A program made the position numbers and the translations under genes. DNA of 64,000 nucleotides from Cryptomeria japonica. Taxonomy: Eukaryota; Streptophyta; Pinopsida; Cupressales; Cupressaceae. The stretch spans positions 827,136,897 to 827,200,896 of the forward strand of contig NC_081411.1 in assembly GCF_030272615.1 (NCBI RefSeq). Reading direction: 5' to 3'. Below, piece after piece: positions 33,177 through 43,285 of this stretch; position 1 is the stretch's first letter; each line of letters opens with the position of its first letter. The notes beneath the pieces are model-generated. The model saw only the letters and a program-made list of their open reading frames with translations, did no database searches and was not told where the DNA came from.

Positions 33177-33532
33177 TGAAGGAATAGATAAAGAAATAAC
33201 AAACAGAGAACACAAATATTACACACATAAACAAATGATAAACATACTACTGCACAGTACAGACTTTTATTTATTCCTCATCAAAATACATTCTACTTAA
33301 ATATAGAGATCTTTTTCTATTTAATGCAACTCATAATACGACATCCCTATATAGAGAATACAATCTCAAAAATAAAGATTAAAACTATAGTTATACTGCA
33401 ATTATTCATTTCATTCATTATTCACGACATGCAACCTGCAATGAAAACTAAAGTGTTTGGGAACGGTGGAACTCGGTGTTCACAGTGGATCATGCATGCT
33501 CACGAGGAAGTGGAACTAACTGAAGTTTAACA
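33177..33532 (-). repeat. Putative LTR of element G
   Basis: The inner boundary is supported by TGAAGG on the plus strand, directly after the reverse complement of a Copia primer site (AGCTCTGATACCAATC, 33161-33176). The outer boundary is uncertain; GTTTAACA at 33525-33532 would give a 356-bp TG...CA LTR. No second copy exists in the window to confirm it. Confidence 0.45.
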
Positions 33533-33684
33533 TTGGCATGCATGTGATGGTTGCATGGTATTGCATGAGGGAGAAATTATCTCATTCCAACACATGTAAG
33601 ATCTTCCCTTTCAACTCTACTAGATTTAGTTTTATTTTTTTTAATAATTATTGAATGTTGTTTACTTCTATACATGGGTTGCAG

Positions 33685-35473
33685 GCTCCTGTGCAGCAAG
33701 AGTGTTAGTTATTTCAGGATGCTATAAATTCCAAAGATTTCCAACATCAATAGGGCGTCTCAATTTATTGAAAAAGATAGTAATCATAAATGGCTACAAT
33801 TTAACGATTCTGCCAGAAGAATTTTGCCATCTTCAATCGCTGGAGGACTTAGTATTGCATGGTTGTCATCAGCTATCATCACTACCCACCAATTTTGGCA
33901 ACTTGAGAAATTTGCAGTTTCTATATTTGAGCGACTGCTGAAAATTGAGTATGGTGCCAGAATTTTTTTAAGAAATTGATGCTTCTGCAATATCTCGATT
34001 TAGAGTCCTGTTATCAGCTCATACTAACGTCAGATGATTTTGAAAACAACACAAAGCTGGAGTACATAAATATCACTACGTGCATTCAATTGAAAGAGTT
34101 GCCTCGTCATCTCACAAATCAGGACTTCTTGAGAGAGCTCTATTTGGCACCGTCAACGACAAATTTTATTGCAACAGGGAAAACGAGGTTAAGGGAGCTA
34201 CCAATTAACATTGGTCAATTAAGCAGGATACAAAAGATGAGCATTGGGAGTAAGCTGTTGACAACCTTTCCGACCTCTCTCGGGGATTTGCCCTCCTTGA
34301 CGACACTTGAAAATTCTTTTTCTTCCAGCCTGAAATTTTTGCGGACTACTCTAGGAGATTTGCCCTCCTTGACGACACTTTGAATTTATTATTGTTCCTG
34401 CCTGGAATCTTTGCGGATCTCTCTAGGAGATTTGCCCTTGCTGAGGAATCTCTCAATTGTTGCTTGCAACAGTCTGGATTATTTGTCGGCTTCTTTGGAG
34501 CGTCTTAATCTCTTAGAGAATTTAAGGATAGATGCGTGCCCAATCAATTGTTTACCTTCTGGATTGAGTAACCTTAAGGATATACATCTAGAAGAAACAC
34601 AAGTGTGCAGGATTTCAATGTCTGAAGACCGTTATCCGTGCATTGAGAGTCTGCAGGTTCAGGATCACGATTTTTTAACGCAGATCGAAGCAGTTCCAAC
34701 GGCAGTCAAGTCAATAAAATCGAGACACTGTAAAATGCTGAAGAAACTAAGGGTTCCTTGTGATCTAGTAAATCTAAAATGCTTGCAAATAAGTGATTGT
34801 CCAGAGTTGGAAGAGCTCCCGAGCATTGCACATTCAACTTCTCTCAGAGAATTTGAACTAGTAGATGGTTGCTACCGAATTTAGAAAATTAAAGATTTGG
34901 AATATTGCACAAGATTGGAAAGTTTGAGATTAGAGACCTGCTGGGAGGTTCCCGGTATAGAAAGCTTGGAGGGAATGGAGAAACTAAGGAGGGTGGAACT
35001 CAGAGCAAGCAAGGGATCAGTTATTGAATGTTGCATTCAAATGATACAGGTAATTCAATTGTTTCTAGTAATTAAATTTTCTAACTATGTTCATCTGATT
35101 GTCCATTGACTGAATGTTGTGCAAGAAATTTGTAGATGAAATAAGTATATGTATGCCTACACTACCTGATTCGTCCTCACTTGTAGACTCCTTATCGCTC
35201 TCTCTGAATCTAGTGCTCATTCACTCCATCCAAATTGAGACGATGTACACGTTGGTGAAGTTGCCTCCCTCCAATGACGATGCCATTATGCTCTATTTTG
35301 TTATAAATTGTGTTTCTTCAGGTACCTGGTTAGAACATAATGAGAATTATTTTTCCTTGAAAGAGGGTAGATGGGCATGGGTAGGTGTCTACACATCATG
35401 GCGAGGGGATAAACAAAAAGTAGCGGAGGCATTTCACAGCTGGTTACCCATTTTTACAAAGCTGGATATTTGA
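33685..35473 (+). pseudogene. TNL-type disease-resistance gene remnant (leucine-rich repeats and C-terminal domain)
   Basis: This is the only host-like gene in the window. It encodes about 500 codons of plant leucine-rich repeats (LPEEFCHLQSLEDLVLHGC, LPTNFGNLRNLQFLYLSDC, and SLGDLPSLTTL repeated), followed by a C-terminal domain (WLEHNENYFSLKEGRWAWVGV) like that after the LRRs in conifer TIR-NBS-LRR proteins. A likely 76-bp intron spans 35050-35125 (GTAATT...GCAAG); splicing keeps the frame. A putative acceptor, TTGCAG, ends at 33684. Lesions: TGA at 33939, an extra T in a T7 run (33963-33969) shifting the frame, TGA at 34381 and TAG at 34882. TIR and NB-ARC domains are absent; element G lies just upstream. 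LRRs of this class sense pathogen effectors or guard host proteins, but this copy cannot make a complete receptor. Confidence 0.82.
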
Positions 35474-36268
35474 AGGCAACAAGTGTCGGGTTAATTTTCA
35501 TTAAACAATAAAGAGTGAAATTACTTCAGTGCTAAGGTTTGCCATTTTCTTTAAATATAACAAAACATTTACCAAGTATTTTATATTGGTTAACTTTTCA
35601 AATATGAATGCAATCTAATAATATATAATCTTACTTTGTATTATTATGGTGTAATAGTTTCAAATTATAAGACCCTTTTTTTCATTAATAGTTATATTTA
35701 GGTAAAGATTACAATTTAATTCATATTAATTTGATTAACAAAGTAAAATAATATATCATTTGTATATAACATATTATAATAAATTTAAAATTTAATGTAT
35801 ATATGATTTTAACAAATCAACTTTTTCTAGAAAACTCTTGTAGTTTAGTAATAGGGAAGAGAACTTAATATTTGACAATTTTTCAAGAATAATATTTTTA
35901 AAAGCATAGTATTGATAGTTGTGACTTCAAGATTGTTAATGTTATATATTCCTACTTATAATTGAATAAAATATGCTTTTTAAATCTAAAAAGTAATCAA
36001 TCATGTGATTTTACCTTAGTGCATCAACATGACTTAGTAAACAACTATTATGATGGTTATTATAATACATAATTGTTGGTTAAAAAATTTGCCTTTTTTT
36101 TAATTTTTATATGGTTTTAAAATAATGGCTCGTGCATACCCTTTATGAAAAAGAAAATAAACCAACTTTGCAAATCAAATCAATCATGTGGACAAATTTT
36201 GATTGCATATCTGACAATTTTTCTTTGAATCAACATGTGCACACACGTCACTTCAAAGAGGGGCAAAA
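35474..36268. other. AT-rich sequence without genes; purine tract at right end
   Basis: I see no coding content. The last bases (about 36255-36268, AAAGAGGGGCAAAA) look like a polypurine tract directly before an LTR start, although the LTR that follows has a primer site on its other side and so behaves as a 5' LTR. Confidence 0.5.
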
Positions 36269-37705
36269 TGTAGACATATAAAATGACCACTTTCCTAAGT
36301 GAATATTTAATATTCATTTTAACCTCATTCCTCTATTTAATTAAATGAAATTTAATTTATTTAATTAAGATCACTTAAGCCTTTCATAACCTTTAATTAA
36401 ATAAATCACTTTATTTAATTAATGTCCCTTTCTCCCCTATTAATTAAATTTATATTTAATTAAATTGATCCTTGCAAGTAAATAAATCTAATTTATTTAT
36501 TTAAATCCCCCACTTGTATTTATGCAAGTTGCATCTATTTTTGTTGAAATAAAGTAATTTATTTTAATTAAAATTCCCCTCCATCCACTTGCAAAATCCT
36601 ACATCTCCCACTTACCTCTCTAAACCCCCTTCTAGATTCTTCTAATCATTTCTAATTTAGCCTAATCCATCTCCTAAATATTGTCACATCCCAAAGAAAA
36701 GGGAAGTCACTTCTCAAACCCTCAAAGTCTTCAATAACCATTAAAGACTTTATCCATTCAACAAGCTAACTTGTTGAGTTCCCCCAAATTTGGAAGGACT
36801 CTTACAAATTTGTCCCCAAAGCCTTTCTGACCATTAATGGTTAACTCAACCTTCTTGTATGGTTAGAGACTTTCTCTCTAACTTAACCCTCATCTAACCC
36901 AATGGTCTCATCAAGCATTCATGGCTTTAACCTTGGTTATCCATTTAACCTTTGCACAAGAGTTCATCCCTTGGGTAAAGCTTTATCCAATGGGTAACCT
37001 TAATCTAACCTTAACCCTTACCTCCTAAGGTAACCATCATGTCTTCTCAAGCATTTAATGCTGCTCTCATCTCCTCTCAAGCAACCTCTTGTTGACAAAT
37101 GTCACCATTTCATTGGTGAGAATTGTAAACATGGATTGATAACTTTCAATCCTGGGCCTTGTTAAGATTATCCAATCTTGACTATCCATTGTCATATTTT
37201 TCCTATAAATCTAGATCTCATTCTCTCATTTTAGGATATTCAAATTTCATGCATCTAATCTATAGTCATTTTATTAAGCATTTAGCCTCTCTTTGATAAA
37301 AATAATCTTAATAGCATTTTAGAAGTAATTTTAGATATCATAGCATATCCATGTTAGAATAATATATATTGTTAGGATAGGATTATTAATCTTCAGCATA
37401 GCATCATATTCATGCTATTTTAAATCATCACAGATTCAATATCATACATATCTAGGAATGCATTCATGTTGAATTAATCAAACATCACTCATTCTTGGAG
37501 TTGTCAATCCCAAGTCACTTTGCTCGGTGATCTGAGAGCAAAGGAATTGACTTGACAGATCTCATGAGATAGAGAACAATCGAACACCCCTTGGGAAGTT
37601 GAGATATTCAATATAGCTCCATAACTTGCACCAAGAGTCCTATTGATGTGTGGATCTTTTTTAAACTGAATTTTATGTTTCTTTACCCCACATTTCCCGC
37701 ACACA
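36269..37705 (+). repeat. 5' LTR of element J
   Basis: Starts TGTAGACATA and ends GCACACA, four bases before a primer-binding site. Its first 300 bases alternate AATTAAATTTA-type runs. No second copy is present in the window, so the left boundary rests on the TG start and the upstream purine run. Confidence 0.7.
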
Positions 37706-37709
37706 TTTA

Positions 37710-37725
37710 TGGCGTCCACCGTGGG
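37710..37725 (+). other. Primer-binding site of element J (tRNA-Lys type)
   Basis: TGGCGTCCACCGTGGG matches TGGCGCCCACCGTGGG, the complement of the plant tRNA-Lys 3' end, with one C-to-T change. The assignment is from memory of tRNA sequences. Confidence 0.7.
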
Positions 37726-37770
37726 CATAGCCCCATTAATCTTATCATTTTTGATGTAGGAGAAATATGG

Positions 37771-38025
37771 TAAGCACATGGAAAAGTTGAGTTAGCGCAT
37801 TGGAGTATTCTGTTAGAGCATAGAAACCTTTAGTTAGCGCTTCTAGTTTACTATGTAGCGCATAAGACCTCTTCATTACCGCATTTAGCATTTTAGTTAG
37901 CGCATAATAGTCTGACTGTCTTCTATATAATCATAGCACATTCGAAAAATAGAGTAGTGCATGTAGTAAACACCTTAGCGCATAGGAAGCATTATGTAGC
38001 GCATAGGTGTAGGAGTATAGAGCAT
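37771..38025. repeat. 21-bp phased array of NTAGCGCAT motifs, first block
   Basis: Twelve copies of a 9-bp motif start at 37771, 37792, 37813, 37834, 37855, 37876, 37897, then (after a 36-bp step) 37933, 37954, 37975, 37996 and 38017. Every other step is exactly 21 bp. Consensus is TTAGCGCAT, with variants such as TTAGAGCAT, GTAGCGCAT, ATAGCACAT and GTAGTGCAT. The 12-bp linkers share no sequence. It lies in the untranslated leader of J, 46 bases after the primer site. Function unknown. Confidence 0.9.
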
Positions 38026-39522
38026 TGATTTGATGGGGAAAAGGTAAAATTTTGTAACTGAAGGAAAACAACTTTAGGCTTGTGTAAGTCCCCATCAGAT
38101 TTTGGTTTTACTGACTTTCTTCTTGCAGGTAGCTAACCCCTTTTGTGCAGGTTTAGATTAAGTTAAGTAGGAATTTCAATTCTTTTAACTTTCTAGTAAA
38201 AAGAATTCACTTTTCTATAAATTTGGAAAGAATCTCATGTTTTTATTTTGGGCTTAAATTTAACTACATCATCATTTGGGTTCTAAAAAGAATTTCATTG
38301 CAAGGTAAAAAGAACAACAAAAATAAACTTCTTATTTCTTTGCAAGTTAAGAATTTTTTTTCATTTTGGGTCTAAAGAGAACAAGTTTCCTTTTTGAAAA
38401 AGAACTTGACCTTCTTTTGGTGCATAAAAGGATCCATTTTTATTTTGCAAAGTGTAAAAAGAACCTCACTTTTTATTTTGTGCAAATCAAGGGAGTTTTA
38501 AATTCATGATTGTTCTTTTGTTGACCAAACATCGTGATTCATTTCATCGACCAAGATTTCCATTTTCTTAGATAGAAAATTATTTCTACGAGGATCTAAA
38601 AGAACACCATGTTTTTTTGGAGAAAAGTCTCCAAATAGAAGATAAATCATCATTGTTTTGAAGGCTAAAAAGAATATTGTTTGCCTTGTCCTAAAAGTGG
38701 AAGGTATATGCTCTACCCTTAATTGGGTGGCCAAAAAGCCAAGCCACTCTTATGCGTTCTTTACTTCAAGAAATTAAATCCTTTAGCAGGCCTTCTCTCC
38801 TGAGTTTCTCTTAGAGTGCCATTTAAATGGTCGGTGAGAAGGGAACGACCTAAGTGGGAAACAATTTTATCGCCAAGTGTTCCAACCTACTATAATCAAA
38901 AGTGGAGGCTGATGAAAGTCCCTTCAACGATTTTTCTCAGCAGTTAGCCTTCCCCCAATATCTTTAAGATATGTAAAGCCTTTGTTCTAAAGGCTGGGAA
39001 GCCTCTCAAGGGATTTTATCATTGAAAACTAAACAAAAGCTTGATTAAGAACCTTAGAGCTAGAAACTTTGAGCCAAGTCAATATCCAAACATCTTCAAT
39101 ATCATAGTGCAAGGCTAGGGAAGAATCCTCCCCCAATATCACTAGCCATATATCTCCCAAGATAACTACTCAATTGTGAAGAAATTCACTTTGAGTTATT
39201 TTTTGAAAAAAAAGCAAAAAAATGGGCACCCCCTAGGGGGTGACAAGGCTGTTTGAGCTAATAGAGTAACGATAGTGGGCTATGATATTGTTGATGACCC
39301 TTGAATAAAGAGTCTAATTGATTTGTCTTACTTGTTATCTAAACCTATGAAAACATCAAGGATTTGAACACATCTTCATAGAACATACACTATTTATCTC
39401 GCATAGGCAAAATTTGTTATCTCATTTATGTGCCATGTTTGCAATTTTTTTTTTTTTAAAACATCCATCAAAAACACAAGTTAAAATTCTAAAATGGTAT
39501 AAAACGAAGAAATCTAGGCATC
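38026..39522 (+). other. Leader of element J between the motif arrays
   Basis: Noncoding. It contains irregular copies of a TAAAAAGAA motif (38197, 38284, 38306, 38454, 38666 and variants) and a perfect 16-bp palindrome, CACCCCCTAGGGGGTG, at 39227-39242. No ORF here has recognisable content. Confidence 0.6.
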
Positions 39523-39865
39523 TTAGTGCATAGGAGAAACATCCTAGCACGTATCAATCATTCTATAGCACATTTGCACCAAAACTTAGCGCTCTCAGCC
39601 TTCACTTTAGCACATAACCAGTTTTAGATTAAGAAAATTTTCAATAGCGCTTTGTGATACCAGTTTAGCACATTCACACATCAGCTTAGTGCATAAGAGG
39701 CATACTTTAGTTCTTTCAGCTTAAATAGTAGCGCTTTTCAGGAACATATTAGCATGTAATCTTCTAGTCAAAACAATTTCAAATAAATCTCAGTCAGCAC
39801 ATAGAGAACTTTATGTGGCACATCTAGATCATTAGTTAGCACATCCAGTCTCTATTTTAGTGCAT
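39523..39865. repeat. 21-bp phased array of NTAGCGCAT motifs, second block
   Basis: Fifteen copies start at 39523, 39544, 39565, 39586, 39607; 39644, 39665, 39686, 39707, 39728, 39749; and 39794, 39815, 39836, 39857. Steps within each of the three runs are exactly 21 bp; the runs are separated by 37 and 45 bp. Most copies read TAGCACAT or TAGTGCAT, which are single C-to-T or G-to-A changes at the CpG of TAGCGCAT. Linkers are again not conserved. Confidence 0.9.
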
Positions 39866-40323
39866 GGTAAAAACCTAGAAAAATAAAGAGTAAACTAGGC
39901 ATTTCGGAAAAAAATTATCACCAGTCCTGAATCCCCTTTTGGGTCTTTTGTCAAACTCACCAGTCAATATCCAAACCAGATTATCCGAGAAAATAATTTC
40001 CAAAATCAAAACAAGAATCCTTAGAACAAATTTTTCAAATCTTAAACTAGCTCGAGATAAGACTTCATTCAACCAAAATCAGCCAGTAACATCACATTGA
40101 TCAAAGTTTCACTATCTAATGGATCCTATCACAAACAAAATACCAAGTTTATTCCTTAAGTTGTCAAATCAAGTTTCCATATCGAGAGATTCTTATCCAT
40201 ATCATTTGACACACTTTGTCATGGGGGTGAATCTAACTAAACCTCTACTTGATAAAGTAAGCTTGAGTTTGTCAAACAAAGTATCACAATCCAACATCAA
40301 AGAAAACCATTGATAATTCGTGT
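39866..40323 (+). other. Leader of element J before the extra ORF
   Basis: AT-rich leader continuing from the second array. Nothing coding is recognised; a short open frame at 40119-40313 has no recognisable content. Confidence 0.5.
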
Positions 40324-40707
40324 ATGACCACTCCTCAAATTTTGAGAAGAACAAGTCTACATCACAAAACTAAGTTGAAGAAGAGACAACCTAGTTCTAA
40401 GACACTTGCAAAAAGGAATAAGTTTCTCTATATCAATCGCCAACTTTTTAAATCACACCATACCTTCTTGCGTCACATGCGAATGTATATTCAAAGCAAA
40501 TCAAATGAGTTTGACAAAAAACCTTTAAGAAGCGGAGCTTATATTCATAAAGTGACATTCAACCAATGCTTAAAATGTGGAGGAAAGATCAACCCCACTT
40601 TATTCCCACAGTTTTGTATCACTTATAACGAAGCTCGACTTGAACTACCAACCCCTGAGAGAGAAGAAGAAGACGAAACTCCCTTTGTAACCAAAAGTTT
40701 TTATTGA
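40324..40707 (+). CDS. Upstream ORF of element J, 127 codons, basic, unknown function
   Basis: An intact ATG-to-TGA ORF 50 bases upstream of the gag start and in a different frame. The N-terminal third is strongly basic (HHKTKLKKRQPSSKTLAKR). The middle has a C-x2-C pair (CLKCGGK) followed by a later Cys (FCITY), which could bind metal. The C-terminus is acidic (PEREEEDETPF). I do not recognise the family. Some plant Tat/Ogre gypsy elements carry an additional ORF before gag, so a homologous role is possible. Its survival without stops, in an element whose neighbouring frames have several, is the main reason to take it seriously. Confidence 0.5.
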   Translation: MTTPQILRRTSLHHKTKLKKRQPSSKTLAKRNKFLYINRQLFKSHHTFLRHMRMYIQSKSNEFDKKPLRSGAYIHKVTFNQCLKCGGKINPTLFPQFCITYNEARLELPTPEREEEDETPFVTKSFY

Positions 40708-40756
40708 GGAACATATTCTATCCACCAAACACCACCAAGAACTCTGATAGAAATAA

Positions 40757-40847
40757 ATGTCTATTGTCACTTGCTCTCAAAGAAACAAGCAAAATGAATC
40801 ACAACCAGAGTCAAGTATGGGTTGTAGATTATCAAACCCTTTCAAGT
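40757..40847 (+). pseudogene. Element J Gag, first exon-like piece (cut by H)
   Basis: An ATG at 40757, directly after an in-frame TAA, opens MSIVTCSQRNKQNESQPESS and continues MGCRLSNPF to the insertion point. CAAGT at 40843-40847 is duplicated at 58951-58955. After removing H plus one duplication the frame continues into 58956 (YTNLGDIEITEELLQEF). A second in-frame ATG at 40817 could be the true start. Confidence 0.65.
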
Positions 40848-42044
40848 TGTAGCATCGTAAAATTGTGACACTTGTAATTTCGACTGCATTTGGGTCTTCA
40901 CGATGGCGGTGCAACATTGAACCTGAATGGAGACCCCGAAACCTGTTTACGACATCAAAAACTACATCTTTCTGCACCTTGGCCTGATCCTCCTTGCACC
41001 CTGCTATCCCGGGAGGCGGGATCATGGCGCCCAGCGCCCTGGTCCCTAGCCCTATTTTGGGCCCGATCTCTTGTTGGGCATCGGGTCTTCAAGTTTGCAA
41101 TTTGGAAAATAATGTTCCTAGGTCGGCCTAAGGTTAGAAAAATCAGTCTCCTAACCCTAATTGACAAGTATATAAACTACATTTCCCCTCACAAAAAAAG
41201 GAGGAAAAACATATGTGTGCAAGAGGCGGAAGCGATAGGCAAACACTCAAACATTCAAACGTTCAAGCATTCCTTCAAGCAATTGAGCATTCTAGGTCTC
41301 CATTCAAGGCTGGGTGTTGCATTCAAGACAAGGATTCAACCATTGAAGAGGAGATCACCTACAACACACAACATACAACATACAACATCATTACACCTTC
41401 GCATGTAAGAATACAAACATTCTTACAACAAGGTATCAGTACTTGATTACATTACAAACATTTACATTTATAGCATTCTCATTTCTTGGTTAATTCCAAA
41501 ATCGGGGTTTGACCTAAAAGCAAACCCCTAATCCCTAACCCCCCAATCGTCCTCTCTTTTCTATGTGTAGGTTCTAGGTACACGGCTGTAATTGAAGATC
41601 TGGAATCCTTGTGCAAAGACAAACAGATCCCCCTTCGTTTCGCGGATTTTTCGGAGGACCGTGTGCACTCCGGGCGCCATCGTCCTGTCAACTTTTGCTC
41701 AAACTTGCAGGACAGCATCGTCTCAACATTTTACTACTAATTTCATGTCCGTAGCTTCATCCCATGTCTCTATCTCCGTCTAGAAGTGAATCTTTCCTAC
41801 TTTTACATACACTCCTAGTTCAATCCTTCTATCTACATTCTTTACAAAAGAGGGTATCCTTGTTGTCTCAACCCTTGAAACTCATTTAGAATTCAATCTT
41901 GCATTGTGTGGGATTGGATCTTGTGAGTTTGAACCCCTCTTTTGAATGTAAAGTCTCTCCTAAGTGAAAACCGTCAATCCTAGTGACCTCCTTTCTCTCT
42001 CCTTGGAGTGGGGGAACACCTAGGGTTCAATTTTCCGCTTTACA
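40848..42044 (+). repeat. 5' LTR of element H
   Basis: Starts TGTAGCATCG and ends CCGCTTTACA. It carries a GC-rich dyad near 41020-41050, a TATA box, an ATTCAAGC-type 8-bp microsatellite (about 41245-41285) and a 30-bp dyad module at 41656-41685. The 172-codon frame at 40890-41408 lies inside the LTR and is broken in the other copies, so I do not call it a gene. Confidence 0.95.
41169..41175 (+). promoter_or_regulatory. TATA box of H LTR
   Basis: TATATAA follows CTAATTGACAAG. It is conserved at the same place in the 3' LTR (46378-46384) and, reversed, in the solo LTR (60766-60772). Position about 320 bases into the LTR fits the U3/R boundary. Confidence 0.55.
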
Positions 42045-42047
42045 TTT

Positions 42048-42066
42048 TGGTGAACCCGACGTGAAC
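42048..42066 (+). other. Primer-binding site of element H (tRNA-Trp type)
   Basis: TGGTGAACCCGACGTGAAC lies three bases after the LTR. It is complementary to the 3' end of plant tRNA-Trp as I remember it (ending CACGTCGGGTTCACCA). Confidence 0.75.
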
Positions 42067-43285
42067 ATCCTAATTCTGATTATTCATGGTTAGATCTGAA
42101 AAATTTTGCTTCCTTAATTACATTTCCATGTTTGATCTTTTGCAAATTTTAGAGGTTAATTGCATAAAAACCCTAAATTTTCTTTTTAGTAATTGAGCTT
42201 GTGAAATGTTTAATTGTTAATGCTTGTTTCAGATCTACCCTTCTATTGCAAATTATCAATTCATATTTGCGCCTTAATTCTAAAAATTAAGTGGTTAAGT
42301 GTCAAAACCCTAATTTTTAACCCTCTTGATTCAACCTTTGACCAATGATTTCACTGATCAAAACACCTTCAAATCGGTTGTAACTTTGGATTCCGCAACA
42401 AAATCATAATATCTTTCATCCCCGAAAATTTTGAAAAAAGTTGCGAGGACCATGTGCACCCCGAGCGCCATTGTCCCAAACATTTTTTTCCGAAATTTCG
42501 GGAGCTAGATCTTACTGTATTTTTCTGCTAGAATCCAGAATCTTGGCTAATTTCATCAATTCTAACACTTTCAAAATTAAAGTCAAAGTTGGTCTAGTGA
42601 TTGCTTGGATTAAGGCTTCTAATCATTCAAAAATTGTTGAAATTGAAATTTTGTGTTAAAATTGTGTTTCTTACTATCCTAAATCTGAAAAGTGTGTTGG
42701 CATTCATTCAAAGTTTTAGTGCTTTATTCAAATTTTTGCAATTTGTGACTTTTGAAATTCAGTGTTTAATTGCAACAACTTTGATTTCCACTTTCAAAAT
42801 TGAATTTTGCATGAAATTGAATCAACTTTGAAATTTCAAAGCTTGCATTTCTTTTAGTATTCCCTCTAAAATCATAAAATTCAAAATTTCAGTTTCCCTC
42901 TCCTTTTCAAAATTCAAATTTTGCATTTTTCAACAATCTTGGTAGGATTCAATTTTGAGATTGCAACTTTAATTTGGCCTATCTACAGATCGTAAAATCA
43001 CTCAATATTTTTAGATTATCTTTAAAATCATCATAACCTTCATCCCTGAAAATTTTGAAAACAGTTGCAAGGACCGTGTGCACTCCGTTCGCCACGGTCC
43101 CCGACATTTTTTTCCAAATTTCGGGAGATTGTCATGATTGCATTTAACAGCTTAAATCTAGGAGATTGGCTGATTTTATTGAAATTTGCTACCTCTAAAT
43201 TAAAGAAAAACTTCTATTTTTTGAGTTTACTTCTTTCCAACAGTTGTGTGCAACTCTTCACAATTATCAACTGACTGTGAGTCAA
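42067..43285 (+). other. Leader of element H with two copies of the dyad module
   Basis: AT-rich and noncoding. It holds two related ~90-bp blocks (about 42420-42510 and 43040-43130), each with the 30-bp module GGACC..TG / 14 nt / CA..GTCC at 42447-42476 and 43071-43100. The second has perfect 8-bp arms. Confidence 0.65.

Noticed and set aside
35480-36268. Possible small RNA or tRNA gene in the AT-rich spacer
   Set aside because: I found no cloverleaf-like or conserved internal promoter boxes by eye.
37771-38025. Phased array as a protein-coding heptad repeat
   Set aside because: Plus-strand frames have several stops, the minus-strand frame has one stop here, and the second array has breaks of 37 bp that shift frame, plus further stops. 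Coding remains possible for an ancestor but is not supported now.
37771-39865. Motif arrays as a CRISPR array
   Set aside because: The repeat is only 9 bp, spacers are 12 bp, the genome is a plant and the arrays lie in a retrotransposon leader.
40890-41408. A 172-codon open frame on the plus strand inside the H LTR
   Set aside because: It lies wholly in the LTR, starts at a non-convincing codon, overlaps the TATA box region, and is split in the other LTR copy (46136-46617).
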